Origin: Rhodococcus sp. JCM 9791
GTDB lineage: Bacteria; Actinomycetota; Actinomycetes; Mycobacteriales; Mycobacteriaceae
Assembly (NCBI GenBank): GCA_001312645.1
Contig: BBEG01000006.1
Location: forward strand, 1 to 45,807
Length of the DNA: 45,807 nucleotides
Direction of reading: 5' to 3'
In this document: piece after piece, positions 29,902 to 38,721 of the stretch
Position numbering within the stretch: position 1 is the stretch's first letter
How the letters are laid out: each line of letters begins with the position of its first letter
Notes under the pieces: model-generated
Told to the model about the DNA's origin: nothing
Seen by the model: the letters and a program-made list of their open reading frames with translations, nothing else
The model's database searches: none
Program-made: the position numbers and the translations under genes

Positions 29902-30798
29902 AGACCCCGCCGCTGGGACTTCATCTCGACATATCGTGCCGAGTTCGGTGTCCAGCGGCTGTGCCGGGTTCTCGGGATCTCCCGCTCCGGCTACTACAAG
30001 CACCTGGCCGCCGAGCCGGCCCGTATCGAGCGCCGAGCCGAGGAAGCGGCGATGGTCGCTGAGATCCGTGCCATCCACTTCGAGCATCGCAGCGCCTACG
30101 GCGCCCCTCGAGTACACGCCGAACTCCGCTCCCGCGGATGCGCAATCAACCGCAAAAGGGTGACCCGGCTGATGCGCTCTCACGGCATCGTCGGCCGGCA
30201 CCTGCGCCGTTCCCGACGCACGACGACCCCGGATACAGCAGCGCCGCCGGTTCCGGATCTGGTGCGGCGGGACTTCACCGCCACGACTGTCGATACGAAA
30301 TGGTGCGGCGACATAACCTACATCCCGATGGGATCGTCGTGGATGTATCTGGCGACGGTGATCGACATCTACTCACGTCGGGTGGTGGGCTGGTCTATCG
30401 CCGACCACATGCGCACCGACCTCGTGACGGATGCGATCGAGATGGCGGTGCACACTCGCGGTGGTGACGTCAGTGGCGTAATCTTCCATAGCGATCGTGG
30501 ATCGCAATACACTGCAGCAACTTTCGTTGATGTTTGCCATCGGCATGGCATCCGACCGAGTCGAGGCCGGATTGGGTCGAGCTACGACAATGCCCTCGCC
30601 GAATCGTTCTTTTAAGGACTCAAGAGAGAGTGGCTGCACGGCCGCAGTTGGTCCTCGAAGAGCCATGTTCGGACGGAGCTGTTCGAGTGGCTTGCGTACT
30701 ACAACCGGCGTCGTCGCCATTCCTCCCTGGGATATCTCACACCGGTGGAGTTCGAGCGGCAACTTCACGCACCGTCTACGCTGTCACTCGCTGCATGA
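29902..30798 (+). pseudogene. IS3-family transposase OrfB (DDE integrase), interrupted by an in-frame stop
   Basis: HTH_21-type N terminus (RLCRVLGISRSGYYKHLA; SAYGAPRVHAELR) is followed by the rve integrase core. The DDE residues are in TKWCGDITYI (first D), FHSDRGSQYTA (second D) and SYDNALAESFF (E). A TAA at 30613-30615 interrupts it directly after AESFF; the same frame then continues with LKREWLHG to YYNRRRRHSSLGYLTPVEFE and the stop at 30796-30798. The frame just after OrfA also lacks a clear start: GTG at 29898 would need two extra bases. As read, OrfB cannot yield full-length transposase. Confidence 0.85.
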
Positions 30799-31039
30799 AA
30801 TCCGGTGTCCACCTTCAAGGGGCAACCTCAGATATGCCCGTTCGAGTGTGGTGGGTGTTGCCGGGGGTCCTGACAACGCCCCACCAACGCTGCCTCGGTC
30901 TTGGATCGGTTCCCGCTTTGTCAGCGTCACTGCGACGGCATAGCGATGCCATCGAGGGCTCCGGTCATCCCTTGCGTCGCTGAATCGTACGCGAACGGAG
31001 TCTCCCGCCGAACCCGTCGACCGGGCTTCTACGACGTGC

Positions 31040-31059
31040 GCCCTCACCGAGGTGAGGGC
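31040..31059. terminator. Hairpin overlapping the end of the ACMSD gene
   Basis: GCCCTCACC (31040-31048) pairs with GGTGAGGGC (31051-31059) with a 2-nt loop. It spans the stop codon region of the gene at 31044. A T-run (31069-31073) follows on the plus strand, so it may stop transcription arriving from the IS side as well. Confidence 0.45.
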
Positions 31060-32069
31060 GGCGCTTGCTTTTTCAAGCCGAGCTCTACAGTGGCCTCACC
31101 GAGGTAGCGACGTGCGTTTCCGTGGAGGATGGCCGCGGTTTGTGCTTCCGTGAGGAAGTCGGAGCGTCGTACAACCTCACCTGCTGGTCGCTCGCCGAGC
31201 GGATACGGGTAGTCGGAACCGACCATCACCTGGCTGCTGCCGAGTGTTTCCACCAAATTGCGCAGCGCGCTGGGATGAAACACCACCGAGTCGACGCTGA
31301 AACGGTCGAGGTAGTGCGACGGTGGTAGCGCGGATTTTGCAATCAGGTCCGACCGCTGATGCCACGCGTTCTCGAAACGCCCAAGCCAGAAGCTGAAAGA
31401 TCCACCGCCATGGGCGAAACAGATGCGCAGGGAGGGTGGAATCCGGTCGAACACGCCACCGAGAATCATCGCGATGATCGAGAGGTGAGTCTCCGATGGC
31501 ATGCCTGTGAGCCACCGTGCCATCCAGCGGTCGAGTCGAGGCGAATCGGGCATGTCCCAGGGATGAACGAACACCGGGACGTCCAGAGCTGCCGCGTGCT
31601 GCAGGAAAGTCACAATTCCTGCGTCGTCCAAATCTCGGTCACCGACATGGTTCCCGATCTCGACGCCCCGATGTCCTGCCTGAACGGCACGTTCAAGTTC
31701 TCGACATGCCGCGTCAGTGTTCTGGAGCGGGACCTGGCAGAACGGGACAAGCCGTGGGCCCACCGGTGCACACATCTCGATGGCGAGATCGTTGAAGATT
31801 CGTGCGATCTTCTCGCCCTCACGTGGGGATGCGTCGTAGTTGAAGAACACCGGAGTCGGTGACACGACCTGAATGTCGATATTGTCGTCATCCATATCGC
31901 GAAGCCGGATGTCAGGGTCCCAGCATTCAGCCCCGATCGGTCTGAACTCCCGTGAGTCGATCATGATCATCGCGTCACGCTCGCTGTCGATGCGCAGCCA
32001 GGGCTTGCCAGCACCCAGATCCGGCCACTGGCGAGGAACCGAGTGGGTATGGATATCAATCGCGCCCAT
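31044..32069 (-). CDS. nbaD: 2-Amino-3-carboxymuconate-6-semialdehyde decarboxylase (ACMSD)
   Basis: 341 aa, amidohydrolase superfamily TIM barrel with one catalytic zinc. HxH is in AIDIHTHSVP; further ligands and active-site residues are in GHRGVEIGNHV, VFVHPWDMPD, CFAHGGGSFSFWLGR and VGSDYPYPLGE. It decarboxylates the ring-opened product of 3-hydroxyanthranilate to 2-aminomuconate semialdehyde. The dioxygenase gene ends 2 nt upstream of its ATG. It is the last gene of the operon. Frame intact. Confidence 0.93.
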   Translation of the reverse strand: MGAIDIHTHSVPRQWPDLGAGKPWLRIDSERDAMIMIDSREFRPIGAECWDPDIRLRDMDDDNIDIQVVSPTPVFFNYDASPREGEKIARIFNDLAIEMCAPVGPRLVPFCQVPLQNTDAACRELERAVQAGHRGVEIGNHVGDRDLDDAGIVTFLQHAAALDVPVFVHPWDMPDSPRLDRWMARWLTGMPSETHLSIIAMILGGVFDRIPPSLRICFAHGGGSFSFWLGRFENAWHQRSDLIAKSALPPSHYLDRFSVDSVVFHPSALRNLVETLGSSQVMVGSDYPYPLGERPAGEVVRRSDFLTEAQTAAILHGNARRYLGEATVELGLKKQAPPSPR

Positions 32070-32071
32070 GT

Positions 32072-32596
32072 CTACCCCTTCCCAGGATGCAGCGCACCGC
32101 AGTTGCCGCAGGTGCGGGCTTCTTCCGAGTCGTAGAATTCTTGGAAGACCGGCGGCAGATCCTCGACGATGTGACGAACCTGAAGTTCGATCTCATGGAC
32201 GAGGTGATTGCACTCCGGGCAGAACCAGTTGAACTTCTCGAGGGTGCCCTCCTTTCGGATGCGCTCGATGACGATGCCGATCGAGCCCGGCTCAGGACGC
32301 TGCGGAGAGTGGTACAGATTCCGCGGAAGCAGCCACATCTCGCCTTCCCGGAGGTCGATGCGCTGTGGGCCGTCCTTGGTCATGAGGTTGATGTGCATAT
32401 CGCCCCGATACTGGTAGAACCACTCCTCGTACGGGTCGAGGTGGTAGTCGGTGCGCTCGTTCGGGCCGCCGACCACTTGGACGATGAAGTCGCCCATGGG
32501 TTCCCACATCTGCGCGTTGTTCACCGGCGGCTGGAGTTCGTCTTCGTGCTCCTTGATCCAGCGCTCGAAGTCGAAGACAGGCGGTATGGCGGTCAT
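32072..32596 (-). CDS. nbaC: 3-Hydroxyanthranilate 3,4-dioxygenase
   Basis: 174 aa cupin, Fe(II)-dependent extradiol cleavage of 3-hydroxyanthranilate. Ligands lie in RTDYHLDPYEEWFYQ (H and E) and NLYHSPQRP (H). A C-terminal rubredoxin-like site (CPECNHL and CGNCGALHPG) is the mark of the bacterial form. The length matches the family. It lies between the deaminase gene (2 nt after it) and the ACMSD gene. Frame intact. Confidence 0.94.
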   Translation of the reverse strand: MTAIPPVFDFERWIKEHEDELQPPVNNAQMWEPMGDFIVQVVGGPNERTDYHLDPYEEWFYQYRGDMHINLMTKDGPQRIDLREGEMWLLPRNLYHSPQRPEPGSIGIVIERIRKEGTLEKFNWFCPECNHLVHEIELQVRHIVEDLPPVFQEFYDSEEARTCGNCGALHPGKG

Positions 32597-32598
32597 GA

Positions 32599-33030
32599 TC
32601 AGCTCCTTATCGGAAGCCAGGCAACAGCCTGAATCTCAATGAGTAGGTGCGGGTGCGGGAGTTGATGGACAGCGACTGTGGTTCTCGTCGGCCCATCGTC
32701 GTCGAAGTAACTTCCGTAGATCTCGTTGTATCCGCCGAAGTCATTCATGTTGACGAGATACGTCGTGATCTGAACAAGATTGCTCAGATCCGCTCCGACC
32801 GTGCGAAGGATGTCTGAGATGTTCTCGATCACAGCGCGTGTCTGAGTTCGAATGTCGAGATCGACCACCCCGAGATGGTCAACTTTCACGCCTTCGAACG
32901 AGTTGTCGGGCCGACGACTACTGGTGCCGGAAACGTAGACCAGATTGCCGACCACCTTCACGTGGGGGAAGCGTCCGCGAGGAGTGGCCTTTCCTTCGAT
33001 GACTTTCGACTCAACCATGGTTGCGTGCAT
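32599..33030 (-). CDS. nbaF: 2-Aminomuconate deaminase (RidA/YjgF family)
   Basis: 143 aa. ATPRGRFPHVKVVGNLVYVS, GTSSRRPDNSF and FGGYNEIYGSYF match the aminomuconate deaminase branch of the Rid family, and the conserved catalytic arginine sits near the C-terminal strand. It hydrolyses 2-aminomuconate to 4-oxalocrotonate plus ammonium. The start is ATG at 33030, inside the end of the decarboxylase gene; a second ATG at 33018 is possible. Frame intact. Confidence 0.9.
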   Translation of the reverse strand: MHATMVESKVIEGKATPRGRFPHVKVVGNLVYVSGTSSRRPDNSFEGVKVDHLGVVDLDIRTQTRAVIENISDILRTVGADLSNLVQITTYLVNMNDFGGYNEIYGSYFDDDGPTRTTVAVHQLPHPHLLIEIQAVAWLPIRS

Positions 33031-33809
33031 CTCCTGTCCGGACCGAGACGGTGCCCAGCCCGTAGACCATGGCGCGGTACGAGTGCCCGACCGTGATCGG
33101 TGCGGCCGACGTCGCCGCGCCGGCGAGCAGGATCGAGCCGGCTGTGATCTCGTGTCCATAGGTCGCCGACATGCGCTGTGCTGCGGCGATGGCTTCCCAT
33201 GGATTGCCGAGGATGTCAGCGGTGGTGCCCTCGGCGATCACGTCGTCGTCCTCGAAGAGGAAGACAGGTTGCTTGCTCAGATCGAGGCGTCCTTCGACCT
33301 TTTCGACCGGCACCCAGTTGCCGATGACGAATGCCGATGCCGACGTGTTGTCGCAACCACGTCCTCGAGGCTGAACTTGAAGCCTCGAATCGACTGTCTA
33401 TCACTTCGAGCGCCGGAGCAATATGAGTCACGACCGGGGTAGTATCCGGATCGTTCTGGCCGCCAGCGGGATGACCGAACAGGAATGCGACCTCGGGCTC
33501 GATTCGGGGGTGAACGCCTCGCGTGAGATCGATTTCACCGCCGTTCGATACTCCCATGGAGGAGGTCAAGGTTCCGATGATGATGTCGGATACGCCCATC
33601 TGTTCGGCTTTGGCTCGACTGGTGAAGCCGAGTTTGACCCCGACTGTGCTCTCGCCGCGATCCTTCCGAAGGGAAATGCCCGCGTGCTGGACAGCGTAGG
33701 CGTCGGTCAGATCGAGGCCGGCTTGCTCGGCGACCTGTGGGATGGCCTGCCCGCTGTCTGTTGCGTCGGCGAGTTGCCGAGCGATCTGCGCGAATTCGGT
33801 GTGGTGCAC
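33011..33809 (-). CDS. nbaG: 4-Oxalocrotonate decarboxylase / hydratase family, frameshifted
   Basis: Fumarylacetoacetate-hydrolase-like Mg2+ enzyme of the DmpH/XylI type. N-terminal half: AYAVQHAGISLRKDRGE, VGVKLGFTSRAKAEQMGV, HPRIEPEVAFLFGHP. C-terminal half: SASAFVIGNWV and LGNPWEAIAAAQRM then AGSILLAGAATSA. Two bases are missing between about 33380 and 33345. Corrected length about 266 aa. GTG at 33809 has GAGGA 5 nt upstream. It converts 4-oxalocrotonate to 2-oxopent-4-enoate. The next enzymes (hydratase, aldolase, acetaldehyde dehydrogenase) are not in the window. Confidence 0.86.
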
Positions 33810-33838
33810 AGCTTTCCTCACTTTAGTGAACTCGGTCC

Positions 33839-35348
33839 TCACAACTGCACGCACACGTTGGTGGCTCAGAGTAGAAGTGCAGCGAGTGCATTCCGCCCTC
33901 ACGCCCGATTCCTGAGAGTCCAACCCCACCGAACGGTGAGCGCAGGTCGCGCAGATACCACGTGTTGACCCATGCCATCCCCACTTCCATTTGCTGAGCT
34001 ACCCGGTGACCGCGCTGTAGATCGGTCGTCCATACTGCTGCGGCCAAGCCGTATTTGGTGTCGTTTGCCATGCGGATGGCTTCTTCTTCGGTGTCAAAGG
34101 GGATCAGTGCTGCCGCCGGCCCGAAGATCTCCTCGCGGACCACTCGACTGCTGTTGTCCAACCCTGTCCACAGTGTCGGCTCGACCCAGGCTCCCCGCTC
34201 GAGGTCCTGCCCGAGTTGTGGGACGCCCCCACCTACGACCGTGGTGGCCCCCTCGCTGCGTGCAAGATCGAAGTAGGAAAGCACCTTCTTGCGGTGTTCT
34301 TGGGAGATGAGGGGACCGGTGGTGGTTTCCGGGTTCATCGGGTCGCCGAGAGTGAGTTGCCGGGCCCGTTCGGTGAGGCGTTCGACGACCGTCTCGAAGA
34401 TTGGCCGCTGAATGTACACCCGTTCGGTGCACAGACAGACCTGCCCGGTGTTGAGGAAGATCGAACGGGTCAGGCCGTCGATTGTCTTGTCCAGATCGCA
34501 ATCCGCGAAGACGAGGCTGCGTTCTTACCGCCCAGTTCGAACGACACGGGTCGGACCGATGGTGCAACGGCTCGCATGATGGCCGAACCGGTCGACGATT
34601 CACCAGTGAAGGTCACGCCGTCGACGTCGGGATGCGTGGTCAGGTACTCGCCGGCGGAGTCCACTCCGAAGCCGTGGACGACGTTGTACACGCCATCGGG
34701 CAGGCCGGCTTGAGTCATGATCTCGGCGAGCAGTGTCGCGGTCGAGGGTGTTTCCTCGGACGGTTTGACGACCACCGCGTTGCCGCAGGCGAGTGCCGGT
34801 GCGAGTTTCCATGTCAGGAGTAGGAGGGGCAGGTTCCAGGGGACAATGACTGCCACGACGCCAAGTGGCTTCCGAACTGCATAGTTGAGCGCTGAGCTCC
34901 CGTCGGACAGGTCAGTGAGAAAGGAATCCAGGCCGGCGCTGGAAATGATGTCCGCAAAAGCACGGAAGTTGTGTGCTGCGCGAGGGACATCGAGTTCACG
35001 CACCAGCTTCTCGGGTTTTCCGGTGTCAGCGATCTCGGCTGCCACGAGATCTTCGAATCGCTCGTCGATGACGTCCGCGATACGACGTAGTAGCTCCGCT
35101 CTCGTGGTGACCGGCATCGATGCCCAGGAGCCGGTCAACGAGGCGCGGGCCGCACTGACTGCCTGATCGACAACGCTCTGGTCGGCCTCGTGCACCTGGA
35201 CGTTGACCGAGCCATCGACAGGATTGACCTTGTCGAAGACCCGTCTGCCCGGAACGCGTTGGACACCGACCACATTGAGGATCTCCGTCTTCGACGGGAC
35301 AGACGTGTTCTGACCGTAGGACTGCACGGCATGTTCGTCTAGTGTCAT
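33839..35348 (-). CDS. nbaE: 2-Aminomuconate-6-semialdehyde dehydrogenase (ALDH), two frameshifts
   Basis: NAD-dependent aldehyde dehydrogenase. Catalytic glutamate in VSFELGGKNA and cysteine in NTGQVCLCTERV; VIVPWNLPLLLLTWKLAPAL and GVTFTGESSTGS are cofactor-site motifs. The end GIGREGGMHSLHFYSE matches the hydroxymuconic/aminomuconic semialdehyde group. Frame changes near 34530 and near 33865 are single missing bases; the corrected end is EPTNVCVQL, stopping at 33839. About 503 aa. The ATG at 35348 has GGTG upstream. It oxidises aminomuconate semialdehyde to 2-aminomuconate and heads the operon. Confidence 0.9.
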
Positions 35349-35480
35349 TACATCACCTTCTATGCACAGATGGGTATAAACCGAGGGCTTGGGTAGCGGG
35401 TTGCCCGCCCTGTGGGATGTGTTCTGCGTCAAGTCCGAGTCGGCCCCGTTCGGGCCGCTGGTTGCTGAGATGAGACAGCG

Positions 35481-37196
35481 TCACTCCTCGACGACAGTCG
35501 GAGTGTGACCTCGCTGCGAAAGTCGGCTACCGGCTACAGATCCACCGAAAGGCTGCCTGATCATCAACGCAGCATCGTGCAGGGAGCGCCCATCTAACAT
35601 GACAGCCTTGTCGGATTCGCGATCCCAGGTGCTGGGGGTTCTTCCACGTTCGCGCAGAACGACCTTCCGAATCTTGCCGTTCTCGGTCTTCGGCAAATCG
35701 GCGACAATGTCGATAAATCGTGGAACGGCGAACTTCGTCAAGCGTCCGTGGCAGTGCTCAATGATGTCCTGAGGAGTAAGGCCAGCGCCGGCCTTGGCGA
35801 CGATCGCCACCATGACTTCGTCCTCGGCCATTTCCGAAGGTACTGGGTATGCGGCTACCGTCTCGACTGCTGGATGTAGACCGATGACCTGCTCGACTTC
35901 GAACGATGAAATGTTCTCGCCCCGCCTGCGAATGACATCCTTCATCCGGTCGACGAAGCGGAACCATCCGTCGGGCTCGCGTATCACCCGGTCTCCGGTG
36001 TGGAACCAGAGGTTGCGCCAAGCTTCTGTGGTCTTGTCGGGCATCCCGTAGTACCCGGTCGCGAACGCGTACGGAACGCGCGAACGCAGCAGGAGCTCGC
36101 CCGGTGTTCCGTCAGGAACTGGGGCGTCATGTTCGTCTACGACGATCGCTTCGTAGTCGGGTTGCGTCTGGCCGAGGTACCCCGGTCGCGGCGCGTCCGG
36201 GGCCGAGGTCAGAACGGAATTGGTTTCTGTGGAGCCGAATCCGTCGATCAGCTGGATGCCGAAACGTTCACAGAAGGGGGCGGCCAGTGTTGCGGGTGTG
36301 GCGGGCGAGAGCGCGATCCGGGCGGAGTGTTCTCGCTCGAGCGGATCGGGATCCCGGGACCAGAGGATGTTGATCATAGCTCCGAGAAGATATGTGATGG
36401 TTGCTTTCGATTCCTTCAGCTGGTCCCAGAAGCGACTTGCCGAAAACCTTTGCCCCACCACCATTGTTGCTCCTGCAACAAGCGCTTGTACGAAGGCGTT
36501 GAGGGCATTGGTGTGGAACAAGGGCAGCACCGTGAACAAGGTGTCGTCCTCGGTGATCTCCAACTGCTCTGTGACGGAGATGCCCCACCAGTAGAACTGG
36601 GCGTGTGGGCAGCACACTCCCTTGGATACCCCGGTAGTGCCGGATGTGTACAGCAAGGCGGCAGTATCACCAGGAGCGACATCGCCGGCCGGCACTGATC
36701 CTGTGATCGGAGGCATGGTTCGCACGTCGTAGCCGTCGACACTCGGCTCGGTGACTGGGCCGAGGCACCATACCTGTTCCAGAGCGGGGGGCGGCGTTAC
36801 TGACTCGAGTCGGGAGAGCAGGTCGGATTCGACTGCCAGTATCTGCGAGTTCGAATCTTCCAGCGCGTGGTGGAGTTGAGCACCTTGCAGTGCCGCGTTC
36901 AGTGGTACGGCAACGGCACCCATCCATGCGCATCCGAGAATGATCTGTAGCAGTTCGAGGCGGTTCTCCGACAGGATCGCGACTTTGTCGCCGTGGCTGA
37001 TCCCGTTTGCCTGCAGAATTTCTGCGGTGCCTGCCGCGAGGTCTCGGACCTGCGCGTATGACAATGTCGACTCCCCGATTCTCAGCAGGGTCTTCGGACC
37101 GTACTGCTCGGCTTGCCGTGTCAACAGCGACGGGATCGTGCATTCGGTCAGCGGTAGCCCGCGAAGTGGTGCGGTGATGGCTACGGCGTTCTGCAT
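35481..37196 (-). CDS. Acyl-CoA synthetase (class I adenylate-forming ligase)
   Basis: 571 aa, intact. AMP-binding motif LLYTSGTTGVSKGV, FGSTETNS, FHTGDRVIREPDGWFRFVDR and the catalytic lysine in LPKTENGKIRKV. It activates a carboxylic acid to its CoA thioester with ATP. The closest visible type is the CaiC/fatty-acid or aryl-CoA ligase group; the substrate is not certain. Its gene follows the OB-fold/thiolase pair, so the acid is probably then processed as a CoA ester. The gene starts 3 nt after the end of the OB-fold gene. Confidence 0.9.
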   Translation of the reverse strand: MQNAVAITAPLRGLPLTECTIPSLLTRQAEQYGPKTLLRIGESTLSYAQVRDLAAGTAEILQANGISHGDKVAILSENRLELLQIILGCAWMGAVAVPLNAALQGAQLHHALEDSNSQILAVESDLLSRLESVTPPPALEQVWCLGPVTEPSVDGYDVRTMPPITGSVPAGDVAPGDTAALLYTSGTTGVSKGVCCPHAQFYWWGISVTEQLEITEDDTLFTVLPLFHTNALNAFVQALVAGATMVVGQRFSASRFWDQLKESKATITYLLGAMINILWSRDPDPLEREHSARIALSPATPATLAAPFCERFGIQLIDGFGSTETNSVLTSAPDAPRPGYLGQTQPDYEAIVVDEHDAPVPDGTPGELLLRSRVPYAFATGYYGMPDKTTEAWRNLWFHTGDRVIREPDGWFRFVDRMKDVIRRRGENISSFEVEQVIGLHPAVETVAAYPVPSEMAEDEVMVAIVAKAGAGLTPQDIIEHCHGRLTKFAVPRFIDIVADLPKTENGKIRKVVLRERGRTPSTWDRESDKAVMLDGRSLHDAALMIRQPFGGSVAGSRLSQRGHTPTVVEE

Positions 37197-37199
37197 GTT

Positions 37200-37558
37200 T
37201 CACTGCTCCTTGATGGAAGGCTGCGGAACAACGGCGATCAACCCACCGGTCTGCCTCTTGTTCGTTGATACAAGGGTGATTTCCGTTCCCGGGCCCCGCC
37301 TTCCCCGACGATCTCTGCCACGACGATCGGTCCGAGGTCGGTTCGGATGGAGCCGAACAGTATGGGCGGTGAACCGCTCTGAAGGGTTGTTTCCTCTATG
37401 GCCCCTCGGCTGGCCGTCGCGGGCGCGAAGACATCGCTGTGGCAGTGCGGACACATGCTTCGGGGAGGAAACACTGCCTGTGCGCAATCGATGCAGCGCT
37501 GCATTTCGATACCCACATCAAACCCTTTCCAATATGGCAAGGTTGGCGCATGCGCCAT
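37200..37558 (-). CDS. OB-fold/zinc-ribbon partner protein (DUF35), one frameshift
   Basis: About 119 aa. The N-terminal helix LPYWKGFDVGIEMQRC begins the zinc ribbon (CIDC and CPHC). The OB-fold strands follow (LFGSIRTDLGPIVVAEIV; GTEITLVSTNKRQTGGLI), joined across a frame change near 37295. DUF35 proteins pair with thiolase-like enzymes, here the gene overlapping it upstream, and are needed for CoA binding and stability in the known Ltp2-ChsH2 aldolase. Start ATG at 37558 inside the thiolase-like gene. Confidence 0.83.
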
Positions 37559-38666
37559 AGCGATACGTGACCATGCCGTAGCCGCTCACCGCAGCAATAT
37601 GTGCGTCGGGAACCTGGCGGTCTTCGGCCTCGCCGAGCAGTTGAGTCACAGCCTCGACGAGGCCATGCATTCCCGCGGCAGAACCGGCTTGGCCTGCGGA
37701 CAGTTGCCCACCCGAGGTATTGACGGGCCAGTCCGCACTACGAAGACGGTGGGCGAGTTTCCGAATATCGCCGTCGGGCGCGAAGCCCATGTCGGCGAGT
37801 TGGATCAGCACCATGACCGGATAGTCGTCGTAGACGCTGATCACGTCGACATCGGATGGATCCAACCCGGCTCGATTCCACAACGTGGGAGCGATACCGG
37901 CAAGTCCCGTGCGGAGGCCGTCGCCTTCATGGAGATCGAAGTTCACAGAACCGCCGACAGCACGCACACGAACTGCAACCCTTCCGGCCGGTACTCGGTC
38001 CTGCCTGGTGACGATGATCGCGTCAGCGCCTGAAACCGGAGGAACGCAGTCGAATCGACGTAGTGGTGAAGCGACGACGGGTGACATCAGATAGTCATCC
38101 ATCGTCATGCCCGTTCTGTATACCGCTCCAGGATTCATCGTGGCCCAACGCCTTTGAGAGACAGCCACGGAACCGTAAGCGGTTTCGTCAAGGCCATGGC
38201 GACTCATATGACGTTGCGTGAGCATCGCGAACATGGCATTCGGACCCCCCATACCGAGTGGCGCCACGTAGTCCCTGGTGATGACGTTGTATTCGTCGAC
38301 GACCGCCTGAAACTCTGTCGAGGTCATTCGGTCGCCGGCGACAAGAACGATGGCTTCGGCGTCTCCCGCTTCGATTGCGCGTACGGCATGCTGGAGCATA
38401 TTGATCCCACTGGCTCCGCCGTTGGTGTCTTCCATGATCCAACTCAGTGCCAGACCGCTTCGGACGGCGAGATCGACAGCGTGATCGGGACCGAGCGTGA
38501 AGCTGGAGACGCCTAGCCCGTCGACATCCGAGAATTCGAGCCCAGCATTCGAGATGGCATTGCGGATTGCTGTGGTGAGGAGTGCTTCGGTCGTCACATC
38601 ATCACCAGGGTGCCGGGTATAGGGAACCTCGACAGCGCTGACGATGACTGCGTGGGAATGGTTCAT
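37518..38666 (-). CDS. Thiolase-like (SCP2/lipid-transfer type) protein without the nucleophilic cysteine
   Basis: 382 aa, intact. The start VIVSAVEVPYTRHPGDDV and the C-terminal NTSGGQLSAGQAGSAAGMHG place it in the non-decarboxylating thiolase superfamily. The position of the acylated cysteine reads EDTNGGASG, with glycine instead of cysteine, so a normal thiolase reaction is unlikely. Members with this loss and a DUF35 partner include retro-aldolases of steroid side-chain breakdown (Ltp2). Here it may split a beta-hydroxyacyl-CoA made by the ligase downstream in the same operon. This function is inferred. Confidence 0.82.
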   Translation of the reverse strand: MNHSHAVIVSAVEVPYTRHPGDDVTTEALLTTAIRNAISNAGLEFSDVDGLGVSSFTLGPDHAVDLAVRSGLALSWIMEDTNGGASGINMLQHAVRAIEAGDAEAIVLVAGDRMTSTEFQAVVDEYNVITRDYVAPLGMGGPNAMFAMLTQRHMSRHGLDETAYGSVAVSQRRWATMNPGAVYRTGMTMDDYLMSPVVASPLRRFDCVPPVSGADAIIVTRQDRVPAGRVAVRVRAVGGSVNFDLHEGDGLRTGLAGIAPTLWNRAGLDPSDVDVISVYDDYPVMVLIQLADMGFAPDGDIRKLAHRLRSADWPVNTSGGQLSAGQAGSAAGMHGLVEAVTQLLGEAEDRQVPDAHIAAVSGYGMVTYRYGACANLAILERV

Positions 38667-38721
38667 ACACGCTCACCCACTTCGTTCGTCGGGCGTGCCT
38701 CTGATGCAGACTCCGAGCTTG

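Larger units (their letters stand above)
29513..30830 (+). mobile_element. IS3-family insertion sequence with terminal inverted repeats and 4-bp target duplication
   Basis: The element is 1318 bp. Its left end begins TGAGGGCTGCCCC (29513) and its right end, read inward, begins TGAGGTTGCCCC (from 30830); both continue to a shared GTGGACACC (29532-29540 and 30804-30812). GATA flanks it at 29509-29512 and 30831-30834, a 4-bp target duplication in the IS3-family range, so the ends are well defined and insertion is fairly recent. Confidence 0.85.

Noticed and set aside
29464-30201. A 245-residue open frame on the minus strand opposite the IS3 transposase genes
   Set aside because: It is a shadow of the transposase coding strand in high-GC DNA and shows no protein motif.
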